DNA of 64,000 bases from Pseudomonas sp. PA15(2017). GTDB lineage: Bacteria; Pseudomonadota; Gammaproteobacteria; Pseudomonadales; Pseudomonadaceae. Below, one piece after another: positions 36,593 to 45,170 of the stretch (position 1 is the stretch's first letter; every line of letters starts with the position of its first letter). The stretch is taken from positions 171,044 to 235,043 of the forward strand of contig NZ_MSXV01000055.1 in assembly GCF_001945395.1 (NCBI RefSeq). The letters run 5' to 3'. The position numbers and the translations under genes were made by a program. The notes beneath the pieces were generated by a model. The model made no database searches. It was not told the origin of the DNA and was given only the letters and a program-made list of their open reading frames with translations.

Positions 36593-37825
36593 GTGCGCAA
36601 TATCCTGGTCATCGAAGACAGTCCGCTGGTGCTCAAGATCCTCGATCACCTGTTCCGCCAGGAGCCGGACCTGCAGCCGGTATTCTGCGCCTCGCTCGGC
36701 GAAGCCGAAGTGATGCTGGAAACCTCGGCAGACCTGTTCTTCGCCGCCATCGTCGACCTGCACCTGCCTGACGCGCCGGACGGCGAAAGCGTCGACCTGG
36801 TGATGCGCTATGCCCTGCCCTGCATCGTGCTCAGCGGCTCGTACAACGAGAAGCGTCGCGACGACCTGCTGCTCAAGGGCGTGGTCGACTACGTGCTCAA
36901 GGAAAGCCAGCATTCCTACGAGTACGCCTTTCGCCTGCTGCACCGCCTGGAGAGCAACAGCCAGGTGAAGATCCTGGTTGCCGAGGATTCCGAGGCCACG
37001 CGCAACTTCATCCGCCACGTACTGGCGCCCCATCGCTACCAGATCATCGACGCCCGCGACGGTGACGAAGCCCTGCGCATTCTCAAGGAACAGCCGGACA
37101 TCGATATGCTGGTGGTCGACCACAGCATGCCGGGCATCAGTGGCTTCGATCTGGTCAAGCTGCTGCGCCAGAAGATGAAGCGCAACGACCTGGTGATTCT
37201 CGGCTTGTCCGCTGACACCAAAGGCTCGCTCAGCGCCATGTTCATCAAGCACGGCGCCGATGACTTCCTGCGCAAGCCGTTCTGCCCCGAAGAGCTCAAT
37301 TGCCGAGTGATCTCCACCCTGGAGCGCCGCGACATGCTGCGCGCCCTCAAGAAGGTCGCGCAGTACGATGCCCTGACCGGCCTGAACAACCGCCGCGCCT
37401 TCTACGAGCAGGGCGTGCAGCAGTTCCAGCAGGCGCAGCGCGAAGGCTACGCGCTAAGCGTGGCGATGCTCGACATGGACCTGTTCAAGCAGATCAACGA
37501 CGAGCACGGCCACGCCGCCGGTGATGCCGCACTGATCGCCTTCAGCCGCGCGTTCAGCGCCGCCTTCCCGGACACCTTGCTCGGTCGCCTGGGCGGTGAG
37601 GAATTCGCCATGGTCAGCGCGCAACCCGCCGAGCAACTGGGTCAGGCCTTGGACTTGCTGCGTGCGCACTGCAGGCAGCTGAAATACGCCGTGGGCGCCC
37701 CGCCACTGTCATTCAGCGCCGGTATCCACCACGGCCCACCGGAGGATCTGGAGAGCCTGCTGCACCTGGCTGACCAGCAACTCTACCAGGCCAAGCATCA
37801 GGGTCGCGGGCGCACCAACTGGTAG
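36593..37825 (+). CDS. Two-receiver response regulator with active-type GGDEF domain
   Basis: The 410-residue protein has two receiver domains (about 3-115 and 125-240) and a GGDEF domain (about 255-408). Both receivers keep the acceptor Asp (VDLHLPD; VDHSMPG) and switch Lys (VLKES; RKPF). The cyclase signature is GGEEF at 334-338, compatible with cyclic-di-GMP synthesis. The RxxD inhibitory site that normally precedes it is not conserved, so product inhibition may be weak. The start is a GTG with aggggg close upstream. No kinase gene adjoins it; the phosphodonor is unknown. The 23-base gap to dbpA suggests a shared transcript. Confidence 0.85.
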   Translation: MRNILVIEDSPLVLKILDHLFRQEPDLQPVFCASLGEAEVMLETSADLFFAAIVDLHLPDAPDGESVDLVMRYALPCIVLSGSYNEKRRDDLLLKGVVDYVLKESQHSYEYAFRLLHRLESNSQVKILVAEDSEATRNFIRHVLAPHRYQIIDARDGDEALRILKEQPDIDMLVVDHSMPGISGFDLVKLLRQKMKRNDLVILGLSADTKGSLSAMFIKHGADDFLRKPFCPEELNCRVISTLERRDMLRALKKVAQYDALTGLNNRRAFYEQGVQQFQQAQREGYALSVAMLDMDLFKQINDEHGHAAGDAALIAFSRAFSAAFPDTLLGRLGGEEFAMVSAQPAEQLGQALDLLRAHCRQLKYAVGAPPLSFSAGIHHGPPEDLESLLHLADQQLYQAKHQGRGRTNW

Positions 37826-37832
37826 TCGGTGG

Positions 37833-38567
37833 TCACTGCAGACCATAGCGCTTCATGATCGCCGCGTAGCTGCCGTCGGCCTGCATGGCGGCGATGGCGG
37901 CATCGAAACGGCGGGCGATCTCGGCGTGCTCGCCGTGGGTGAGGCGAATGAGAATGTGCAGGCCATTCTCGCTCAGGGGCATCGGCAGGAATTCCAGATC
38001 ATCGGCGATCGCCTTCAGCGAAGTAGCGAACAGGAAACGGGCGACGTACTCGTCCTCCAGCGCCAGATCCACCCGGCCACGCTGCACCATATGCGCCGCG
38101 CTCTCGAAGCTGCTGACCTCGACCCTCTGCAACTGGTCGTCGGCCACGAATGCCGGCGAATAGGCGTAGCCACGCCGTACGGCGACCTGATGGGCGTGCA
38201 GATCGGCGAGTTGATCGAAGACGATACCCGCGTCCCTGCGCTGCACCACGCGAACCCGGTTGACCAGATAAGGCGCGGAGAAATGCCCGAACGCCTCCCG
38301 CTCGTGGCTGAACCAGGCAGTGATCAATACATCGTAGTCGCCACGCTGTAGCCCCAGCACGGCGCGCTGCCAGGGTACCTCGCGGTAGTCGCTGGCATAC
38401 CCGGCGCGGCTCAGCGCGGCGCTCACCAACTCCACCGCGACGCCATTGCCTGGCAAGCGCTGATCGGTAAACGGCGGCCAGCTGTCGGCAACCAGACGCA
38501 GGGGCTGCGCACTCGCAGCCCACGGCAACAGCACCAGCGACAGCAACCAGACGCGCCAGGTTTTCAA
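37833..38567 (-). CDS. Periplasmic family 3 solute-binding-like protein
   Basis: The protein (244 residues from the chosen TTG start) has a signal peptide, KTWRVWLLSLVLLPWAASA, cleaved before QPLRLVADSWPPF. The mature part matches family 3 binding proteins: WPPFTDQRLPGNGVAVELVSAALSRAGY, then VLGLQRGDYDVLITAWFSHER. Such stand-alone proteins in pseudomonads bind amino acids or act as sensors. No permease or ATPase genes are adjacent. The start is uncertain: alternatives are TTG codons at 38576 and 38648, and none has a strong ribosome site. It is convergent with the diguanylate cyclase gene, seven bases apart. The 265 bases upstream, to the next gene, show no clear element. Confidence 0.75.
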   Translation of the reverse strand: MKTWRVWLLSLVLLPWAASAQPLRLVADSWPPFTDQRLPGNGVAVELVSAALSRAGYASDYREVPWQRAVLGLQRGDYDVLITAWFSHEREAFGHFSAPYLVNRVRVVQRRDAGIVFDQLADLHAHQVAVRRGYAYSPAFVADDQLQRVEVSSFESAAHMVQRGRVDLALEDEYVARFLFATSLKAIADDLEFLPMPLSENGLHILIRLTHGEHAEIARRFDAAIAAMQADGSYAAIMKRYGLQ

Positions 38568-38832
38568 TGGTGGCAAGCCCTGCAGGGTGGACGGGAAAGG
38601 GACCGCGATAGGACACAACGGCGAGGCCGATAAACAAGATAGCGGCAAATCGCCATCATGCCTTGCGATTGATGCTTATCACCTAGACTTGAACGGGGCA
38701 GCCGCAGTTCGAGAAAGCGTACCAGCCGGCCGCACGGAGGCCGGCGCCACAGTGCCCGCATGCCTTCAGGTAAACTGCGCCGTTTCGCGTCGGCCCAGCC
38801 ATGCCCGGCGCCCAGCGTATGAGGAACGTGCC

Positions 38833-40017
38833 GTGCTTTCACCCCAGGTTGTCATCATCGGTGCCGGCGCCGCCGGGCTGATGTGCGCGATGACCGCCGC
38901 TGCCCGCGGTCGCCGCGTGCTGCTGCTCGACCACGCCAACAAGGCCGGCAAGAAGATTCTGATGTCCGGCGGCGGGCGCTGCAACTTCACCAATATGTAC
39001 TGCGAGCCCGGCAACTTCCTTTCCCACAACCCGCACTTCTGCAAGTCGGCGCTGGCGCGTTTCACCCAGTGGGATTTCATCGCCCTGGTCGCCAAGCACG
39101 GCGTGCCGTACCACGAGAAGAAACTCGGCCAGCTGTTCTGCGATAACAAGTCCAGCGACATCCTCGCGATGCTGCTGGACGAGTGCCGGCAGGTCGGCGT
39201 CGATCTGCACCTGGATACCTCGGTGAGCGCCATCGAACGTGCAGGCGCCGGTTACCGCCTGGCTACCAGCCTCGGCGCGGTAGCCTGCGAGTCGCTGGTG
39301 ATCGCTACCGGCGGGCTGTCGATCCCGACGCTGGGCGCCACCGGCTTTGGTTACCAGATCGCCCGCCAGTTTGGCCACGAACTGCTGCCGACCCGCGCCG
39401 GCCTGGTGCCTTTCACGCTTACCGACCCGCAATTGAAGACTCTGTGCACGGAGCTGTCGGGCACTTCGGTGGAAGATTGTCGCGTCAGCTGTAATGGCCA
39501 GAGCTTCGTGGAAAACATTCTGTTCACCCACCGCGGCCTCAGCGGCCCCGCTATCCTGCAGATCTCCTCCTACTGGCAGCCCGGCGACACGCTGAGCATC
39601 GACCTGCTGCCGCACATCGACCTGCCCGAATGGCTGCAGACCCAGCAGCGAGAGCGGCCCAACAGCGAACTGAAAACCCTGCTGGGCGAGCTGTTCACCA
39701 AGAAGATGGCTGGCCTGCTGGCCGACCAGTGGTTCGCCTCCAAGCCGATGAAGCAATACACCCCGGGCGAGCTGAAGACGATTGCCGAGCGCCTGGCCGA
39801 CTGGCAGCTGGTGCCGGCCGGCACCGAAGGCTATCGCACGGCGGAAGTGACCCTGGGCGGGGTCGATACCCGCGAGGTGTCGTCCAAGACCATGGAGTCG
39901 CTGAAGTCGCCAGGGCTGTATTTCGTCGGCGAGGTGCTGGACGTGACCGGCCACCTGGGCGGCTTCAACTTCCAGTGGGCCTGGGCCTCCGGCTACGCCG
40001 CTGCGCAGTACGTGTAG
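38833..40017 (+). CDS. YhiN/HI0933-family flavoprotein
   Basis: The 394-residue protein starts at a GTG with gagg eight bases upstream. The FAD-binding motif VVIIGAGAAGLMCAM opens it, followed by the family signature GKKILMSGGGRCNFTN, and it ends with the family block GEVLDVTGHLGGFNFQWAWASGYAAA. Members are conserved FAD proteins described as putative dehydrogenases or oxidoreductases; no reaction is established that I know of. It is convergent with sstT across the family B repeat. Confidence 0.86.
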   Translation: MLSPQVVIIGAGAAGLMCAMTAAARGRRVLLLDHANKAGKKILMSGGGRCNFTNMYCEPGNFLSHNPHFCKSALARFTQWDFIALVAKHGVPYHEKKLGQLFCDNKSSDILAMLLDECRQVGVDLHLDTSVSAIERAGAGYRLATSLGAVACESLVIATGGLSIPTLGATGFGYQIARQFGHELLPTRAGLVPFTLTDPQLKTLCTELSGTSVEDCRVSCNGQSFVENILFTHRGLSGPAILQISSYWQPGDTLSIDLLPHIDLPEWLQTQQRERPNSELKTLLGELFTKKMAGLLADQWFASKPMKQYTPGELKTIAERLADWQLVPAGTEGYRTAEVTLGGVDTREVSSKTMESLKSPGLYFVGEVLDVTGHLGGFNFQWAWASGYAAAQYV

Positions 40018-40033
40018 GCGGGAACCGCCCATG

Positions 40034-40218
40034 AAAAACGCGCCAGATCAGGCCTTGTGAAAACGTAGCGAGCGAAGGTCAGGCAAGGCAAAAACCGGCG
40101 AAAAAGCGCAGTTTACGAGCTGTAAATGAGCATTTTGATTGGACTCGCATCCGAGCCGGTTTTTAACGCCGCATGACCGAGCGCAGTAGTTTTCACACGG
40201 CCTGATGGCGCGTTTTTT
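40034..40218. repeat. Family B repeat, copy 1, inside a bidirectional terminator
   Basis: The outer arms (40034-40064 and 40189-40218) are complementary over about 28 of 30 positions and have A and T runs at their outer edges, as in a terminator serving both convergent genes. Between them lies a 125-base core with GGCGAAAAAGCG, GAGCATTTTGA and GAGCCGGTTTTTAACGCC, all shared with 56549-56690 on the other strand. An inner hairpin TTTAC-GAGCT-GTAAA (40112-40126) corresponds to TGTAC-GAGTA-GTACA in the other copy, a compensatory change. Confidence 0.8.
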
Positions 40219-40233
40219 AATGGCTGAGGCGGG

Positions 40234-41475
40234 TTATGCGTCGACCCGATTGGCCTGCTCCGCACGCCCCTCGCCAGCGTAGGAAACCGCGGCGGTGAAC
40301 ACCACGTCAGTGTGGGAGTTCAGCGCCGTCTCGAAGGAGTCCTGCACCACACCGATGACGAAGCCGATGGCGACGACCTGCATGGCGATCTCGGTGTCGA
40401 TGCCGAACAGGCTGGTGGCCATCGGGATCAGCAGCAGCGAGCCCCCGGCCACACCGGACACGCCTGCCGCCGCCAGGGACGACACCACGCACAGCAGCAA
40501 TGCGGTCGGCAGGTCGACGTTGATACCCAGGGTATGGGTGGTCGCCAGCGCCATCACGGAGATGGTGATCGCCGCGCCGGCCATGTTGATGGTCGCCCCC
40601 AGTGGGATGGTGATCGAGTAGGTGTCCTTGTCCAGCTTGAGTTTCTCGCACAGACGCAGGTTGACCGGGATGTTGGCCGCCGAGCTGCGGGTGAAGAACG
40701 CCGTCACGGCGCTTTCGCGCAGCACGGTGAACAGCAGTGGGTAAGGGTTGCGGCGCATCTTCAGGTAGGCCAGCAGCGGGTTGATGAGCAGAGTCACGAT
40801 CAGCATGCAGCCGACCATCACCATCAGCAGGCGGGCGTAGCCGTACAGCGCATCGAAACCGGACTCGGCCAGGGTGCTGGCGACCAGGCCGAAGATGCCG
40901 ATCGGCGCCTGATTGATGACGAAACGCACCACCTGGGTGAAAGCGTTGGACACGTCATGCAGCATGGTGCGCGTGCTCGGTGCGGCGTGGCGCAGGAACA
41001 GGCCGAGGGCGACCGCCCAGGCCAGGATGGCGATGTAGTTGGAGGTATTGAGCGCCTGCACCGGGCCGACGAAGATGCTGGTCAGCAGGTTGTGCAGCAC
41101 GTCGATGATGCTGCCCGGCGGGTTGCCTTCGGCCGAGCCGACGTCCAGCGACAGCATGGTCGGGAACAGGAAGCTGGCACACACTGCCAGGGCCGCGGCG
41201 CTGAAGGTGCTGATCAGGTACATCAGCAGCACCGGACGGATGTGGGTGGGCTGACCACTCTGGTGGGCCGCCAGGGACGAGATCACCAGTACCAGCACCA
41301 GCACCGGCGCAACGGCCTTCAGGGCGAGGACGAAGAGTTCGCCGAGCAGACCGACCTTGAGTGCGGCGTCCGGGGCGAAATAGGCGAGCAGAATGCCGAG
41401 TACCAGGCCGATGAAGATGCGTAGCACCAGGCTGGTATTCGAGTAGGCACAAGCAATGCGTTTAAGAGTATTCAT
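40234..41475 (-). CDS. sstT: Serine/threonine:Na+ symporter SstT
   Basis: SstT imports L-serine and L-threonine with sodium. The 413-residue protein belongs to the dicarboxylate/amino acid:cation symporters, with membrane segments throughout and the substrate and cation site regions SSAANIPVN, TINMAGAAI and GVSGVAGGS. The start is the ATG at MNTLKRIACAYS; an extension upstream is open but has no family match. It lies 251 bases downstream of sdaA on the same strand. The stem-loop in that gap suggests sstT also has its own promoter. Confidence 0.93.
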   Translation of the reverse strand: MNTLKRIACAYSNTSLVLRIFIGLVLGILLAYFAPDAALKVGLLGELFVLALKAVAPVLVLVLVISSLAAHQSGQPTHIRPVLLMYLISTFSAAALAVCASFLFPTMLSLDVGSAEGNPPGSIIDVLHNLLTSIFVGPVQALNTSNYIAILAWAVALGLFLRHAAPSTRTMLHDVSNAFTQVVRFVINQAPIGIFGLVASTLAESGFDALYGYARLLMVMVGCMLIVTLLINPLLAYLKMRRNPYPLLFTVLRESAVTAFFTRSSAANIPVNLRLCEKLKLDKDTYSITIPLGATINMAGAAITISVMALATTHTLGINVDLPTALLLCVVSSLAAAGVSGVAGGSLLLIPMATSLFGIDTEIAMQVVAIGFVIGVVQDSFETALNSHTDVVFTAAVSYAGEGRAEQANRVDA

Positions 41476-41628
41476 GTTGTAGACGCTGTCCAGAATTCTA
41501 GGCTTGACGGCATTGGGGGGACAGGTCAGCAAGGGAATGAACCACGCCAACCGGGCAGGTCACCCCAAGACATCCGCCGATTATAAGGGACGGAACGGGT
41601 GACAGCGCTACCCAGGTGGTGTGCAAGG

Positions 41629-41674
41629 GTCTGTTCCGGTTTCACGCACGGCTCGCGTTGAAACCGGAACAGAC
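41629..41674 (-). terminator. Strong stem-loop between sdaA and sstT
   Basis: Arms 41629-41644 (GTCTGTTCCGGTTTCA) and 41659-41674 are perfectly complementary over 16 bases around a 14-base loop, about 53 bases after the sdaA stop. No T-run follows, so it may stabilise the sdaA message or act with Rho. It is long for an intrinsic terminator. Confidence 0.6.
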
Positions 41675-41726
41675 TCAGGTCAGGCGCGGGCGTATTAGTT
41701 GGCGTTGGTTAGCCGGGCGGCTGCAA

Positions 41727-43115
41727 TCAGCACTCGATGATATTGACGGCCAGGCCGCCGCGAGCGGTTTCCTTGTATTTGGTCAGCATGTCGGCGCCGG
41801 TTTCGCGCATGGTCTTGATCACCTTGTCCAGGCTCACGTAGTGCGCGCCGTCGCCGTACAGCGCCATGCGCGCCGCGTTGATGGCCTTCACCGAGGCGAT
41901 GGCGTTGCGCTCGATGCAGGGGATCTGCACCAGGCCGCCGACCGGGTCGCAGGTCAGGCCCAGGTGATGCTCCATGCCGATTTCGGCGGCGTTCTCGACC
42001 TGCTCCGGGGTGCCGCCGAGTACCGCGCACAAGGCACCGGCAGCCATCGAACAGGCCACGCCGACTTCGCCCTGGCAGCCGACTTCAGCGCCGCTGATCG
42101 AGGCATTTTCCTTGTACAGGATGCCAATTGCCCCGGCGGTGAGCAGGAAGTCGATGATGCCACGGTCGGTGGCACCAGAAATGGCGTTGGCATAGTAATG
42201 CAGCACCGCAGGAATGATCCCGGCCGCGCCATTGGTCGGCGCGGTAACCACCCGGCCACCGGCGGCGTTCTCTTCATTGACCGCCAGGGCCCACAGGTTG
42301 ACCCAGTCGAGCATGCGCAGCGGATCTTCGGTGTAGCTGCGCTGGAAGCCGCCCAGCTTGCGCGCCAGGATCGCCGCGCGACGTCGTACCTTGAAGCCGC
42401 CGGGCAGGATGCCCTCGGTGCGGCACCCACGCTCGACGCAGCCCTGCATCACCTTCCAGATGGCCAACAGGCCATTGTCGACTTCCTCGTCGGTACGCCA
42501 GTGGCGCTCGTTGCGACGCATGATCTCGGCGATGCCCACACCATACTCGCGACTCAGGCGCAGCAGGTCCGCACCGGTGCGAAACGGCAGCGGCAGCGCG
42601 GTGGCGTCCGGGGCGATCACCTTGTGCTTGGAGCCATCGGCGAGCACCGCCTCGCTGACCACGAAGCCGCCCCCCACCGAGTAATAGGTGGCCTCGTGCA
42701 GTTGAATACCGGCGGCGTCGAAAGCGGCGAACCGCAAGCCGTTGGCATGCAGGGGCAGTGCCTTGCGGATCATCTTCAGGTCGGTTTTTTCATTGAACGG
42801 TACCGCGTGACCGCCTGGCAGCACGATACGTTTGTCAGTGCGAATGGCGTCGATATAGCCGGCAACCTTTTCGACATCCACGGTATCCGGCTCGTAGCCG
42901 CTAAGCCCCAGCAGCACCGCCTTGTCGCTGCCATGCCCCTTGCCGGTGGCACCCAACGAACCATAAAGCTCGGCGACCACACGCACCACACCCGGCATGT
43001 GCCCCTGATTCTCCAGCGCATGGGTGAACAGGGCGGCCGCCCGCATCGGGCCAACGGTGTGTGAACTCGATGGGCCGATGCCCACTTTGAACAAGTCGAA
43101 TACGCTGACGGCCAT
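41727..43115 (-). CDS. sdaA: L-serine ammonia-lyase, iron-sulfur type
   Basis: The enzyme converts L-serine to pyruvate and ammonia using a [4Fe-4S] cluster. The 462-residue single-chain protein has the beta domain start SVFDLFKVGIGPSSSHTVGPM and the catalytic domain with GCQGEVGVACSMAAG and LTCDPVGGLVQIPCIERN, where cluster cysteines lie. Both SdaA and SdaB names are used for this family. It is preceded by an AT-rich divergent promoter shared with a LysR gene and followed by a serine transporter, so the three form a serine-use unit. Confidence 0.94.
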   Translation of the reverse strand: MAVSVFDLFKVGIGPSSSHTVGPMRAAALFTHALENQGHMPGVVRVVAELYGSLGATGKGHGSDKAVLLGLSGYEPDTVDVEKVAGYIDAIRTDKRIVLPGGHAVPFNEKTDLKMIRKALPLHANGLRFAAFDAAGIQLHEATYYSVGGGFVVSEAVLADGSKHKVIAPDATALPLPFRTGADLLRLSREYGVGIAEIMRRNERHWRTDEEVDNGLLAIWKVMQGCVERGCRTEGILPGGFKVRRRAAILARKLGGFQRSYTEDPLRMLDWVNLWALAVNEENAAGGRVVTAPTNGAAGIIPAVLHYYANAISGATDRGIIDFLLTAGAIGILYKENASISGAEVGCQGEVGVACSMAAGALCAVLGGTPEQVENAAEIGMEHHLGLTCDPVGGLVQIPCIERNAIASVKAINAARMALYGDGAHYVSLDKVIKTMRETGADMLTKYKETARGGLAVNIIEC

Positions 43116-43258
43116 GGCTGATTTTTCTTCTGTTGGGGTGAGGACGGCTGCACGGTCAGGCAGCGTCGGTGAGGAAAATCTAAAAGCGCAATTCCGTTAT
43201 GTATACTGATTTATTCTTACTGTATTGATTAGCAAATCTTACCTATCGAGTATCTGGC

Positions 43259-44200
43259 ATGGATCTGATCCGCCTACGCACCCTTCGTGAGCTGGCCCGC
43301 TGCGGCACCATGGCGGCCACTGCCGAATTCCTGCACCTGACGCCGTCTGCCGTGTCCCAACAGGTCGCGCAGCTGGAACGTGAGGCCGATGTGGCATTGA
43401 TCGAGCGACGTGGCCGTGGCGTGGTACTGACACCGGCCGGCATACGGCTGGTGGCCCATGTGGAGCGGATTCTGGTGATTCTCGACGAGGCGCGCTCGGA
43501 GCTGGCACAGATGCGCAGCGAGATCGCTGGCGAACTGCGCGTCGCCGCATTTCCCTCGATCGCCGTGGCACTGGTCGCGCCCATCGTGCACAACCTGCGC
43601 CAGGCCTATCCGCGCCTGGAAGTGGTGGTCGCCGACCTGGAGCCCCGGGAAAGCCTCAGCGCACTGAACGCCTGGCAGATCGACGTGGCGGTGGTCGATG
43701 ACCTGGCCGGCGCCAGCAAGGCGCGGCAGGAACATCACGAGCTGATTCCGCTGACCGAGGACCGTCTGCACGTCCTGCTGCCCGTCAGCCATCCATTGGC
43801 ATCACGTACCACGCTGACCATCGCCGACCTGCAGGACGAAGCCTGGGCGCTGGACTCCACCAACAGCTCGTTCGGCGAATTCATCGCCAACCTGTGCCGC
43901 GGCTCGGGCTTTACGCCACGCATCAATGCGCACTGCGCAGGCTTCGAAATGGTCGCGGCGATGGTCGCCTCGGGCAATTCGATTTCGGTGGTTTCCGGTC
44001 TGCGCCTGCTAAGGCCGGTGGAAGGCGTGACCGCCGTGCGCCTCGCCCCGGCAATTCAACGCAAGATATTTCTGGCCTATCGCAAGGGCGAGCGCAAGCA
44101 CCCGGCCGTCACCGTCTTTCTCGACGAGGCGGTACGCACGGCGGGCGTGCTGGAGGGCTATCAGCGAGAAGACGGCGAAAGCGGGCCAGGCCAGGCCTGA
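43259..44200 (+). CDS. LysR-type regulator divergent from sdaA
   Basis: The 313-residue protein has the N-terminal helix-turn-helix of LysR regulators (MAATAEFLHLTPSAVSQQVAQLEREADVALIERRGR, about residues 16-50) and a C-terminal effector-binding region. Its start lies 143 bases from that of sdaA, in AT-rich sequence, the usual layout for a LysR protein and its target. Serine is a likely effector, inferred from context only. It is not one of the serine regulators I can name. Confidence 0.88.
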   Translation: MDLIRLRTLRELARCGTMAATAEFLHLTPSAVSQQVAQLEREADVALIERRGRGVVLTPAGIRLVAHVERILVILDEARSELAQMRSEIAGELRVAAFPSIAVALVAPIVHNLRQAYPRLEVVVADLEPRESLSALNAWQIDVAVVDDLAGASKARQEHHELIPLTEDRLHVLLPVSHPLASRTTLTIADLQDEAWALDSTNSSFGEFIANLCRGSGFTPRINAHCAGFEMVAAMVASGNSISVVSGLRLLRPVEGVTAVRLAPAIQRKIFLAYRKGERKHPAVTVFLDEAVRTAGVLEGYQREDGESGPGQA

Positions 44201-44210
44201 CCCGCCGACA

Positions 44211-44915
44211 TCAGAAGCGGAACACTTCCGCGTCGATGCGGATCGGCTCGGCCACCGGCATCTTTGGTGGCTCTTGCCGGGCAGCCGGCACCGGCGCCTT
44301 GCGGCGTGGTTCTTCGGCAGCCAGCGGGGTGTTGCCGTGATTCTTCACCGCGGTGGCCAGTTGCCCGACCAGTTGCTGAACCACTTCGCTCTGGGCGCGA
44401 ACCTGATCGGCGACCGAGCCCTTGTGCTTTTCTTCCAGGCGCACCAGGCGGGTGTCGAGCAACTGCCCGTCACGGCCGACCAGGCGCCACTGACCCTCGA
44501 GCACCGCCGGCTGATGCGGGCCGGAGTCCAGGCGGGTGATGGACAGCAGCACCTGCACCTGGGCCTTGTAATTCGGGTTGTCCGAAGCCAGCACCAGGCG
44601 CTGGCTGTTGATGCGGTTCGACAACTGGCGTAGCACCTGGCGATCCAGGTCGGTGGCCAAGCTACCGGCCCAGCGCGAGGTCCGGGCGGGGCTCAGGCTG
44701 CCGTCGTCCTGGCGCTGCAGCAGGGTTTCGCGCTGCAGGTAATCGGCGACGGTGATCGGGCCCAGTAATACGCTCATGCCGTCCTTGTCCGCAGTCTTGG
44801 TCGGTGCCGGGCCGCCGTCGAGCTGGTAGAGGGATACGGGCATCAGGTGCGAGCAACCGGTCAGCAGCAGCAGCCCGCTGAGAAGCAGGGTGAGAGGAAG
44901 CCGTTTAGCAATCAT
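44211..44915 (-). CDS. PqiC/YmbA-like outer-membrane lipoprotein
   Basis: The 234-residue precursor has a lipoprotein signal peptide with lipobox LLTGC and lipidated C21. The mature part has YQLDGGP and VLLGPITVADYLQRETLLQR, typical of the PqiC/YmbA (DUF330) family, and a conserved central strand region with QLSNRINSQRLV. PqiC partners the MCE protein PqiB in lipid transport, but no pqiA or pqiB genes are nearby. The C-terminal 45 residues are proline-rich and low in complexity. It follows parC on the same strand after 255 bases. Confidence 0.82.
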   Translation of the reverse strand: MIAKRLPLTLLLSGLLLLTGCSHLMPVSLYQLDGGPAPTKTADKDGMSVLLGPITVADYLQRETLLQRQDDGSLSPARTSRWAGSLATDLDRQVLRQLSNRINSQRLVLASDNPNYKAQVQVLLSITRLDSGPHQPAVLEGQWRLVGRDGQLLDTRLVRLEEKHKGSVADQVRAQSEVVQQLVGQLATAVKNHGNTPLAAEEPRRKAPVPAARQEPPKMPVAEPIRIDAEVFRF

Positions 44916-45110
44916 CAATGTCTTCCGGCTGGCGGCAGGGCCAGCGATCGTGGCTACAGGTGAAAAAGCCAATAACAAAAAAATAGATAAATCATCGCGT
45001 CGGCCAGCGCCGAAACGATGCAAATAATCCCTGTCTACATGCAATGCGCCTGCCACCCGACGACTGAATACCAGGGTGGCAGATGGCCCACCGTCCGGCG
45101 GGCATGCGAG

Positions 45111-45136
45111 GGGCGGTATCATCCGATAAACCGCCC
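45111..45136 (-). terminator. Stem-loop after parC, possible terminator
   Basis: GGGCGGT (45111-45117) and ACCGCCC (45130-45136) form a seven-base stem with a twelve-base loop, 35 bases after the parC stop. There is no T-run. The rest of the 255-base gap before the lipoprotein gene shows no other recognisable element apart from an A-rich tract near 44975. Confidence 0.4.
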
Positions 45137-45170
45137 GTTAACTCCAGCCCCAGGCCATTGGCCAGCAGCC

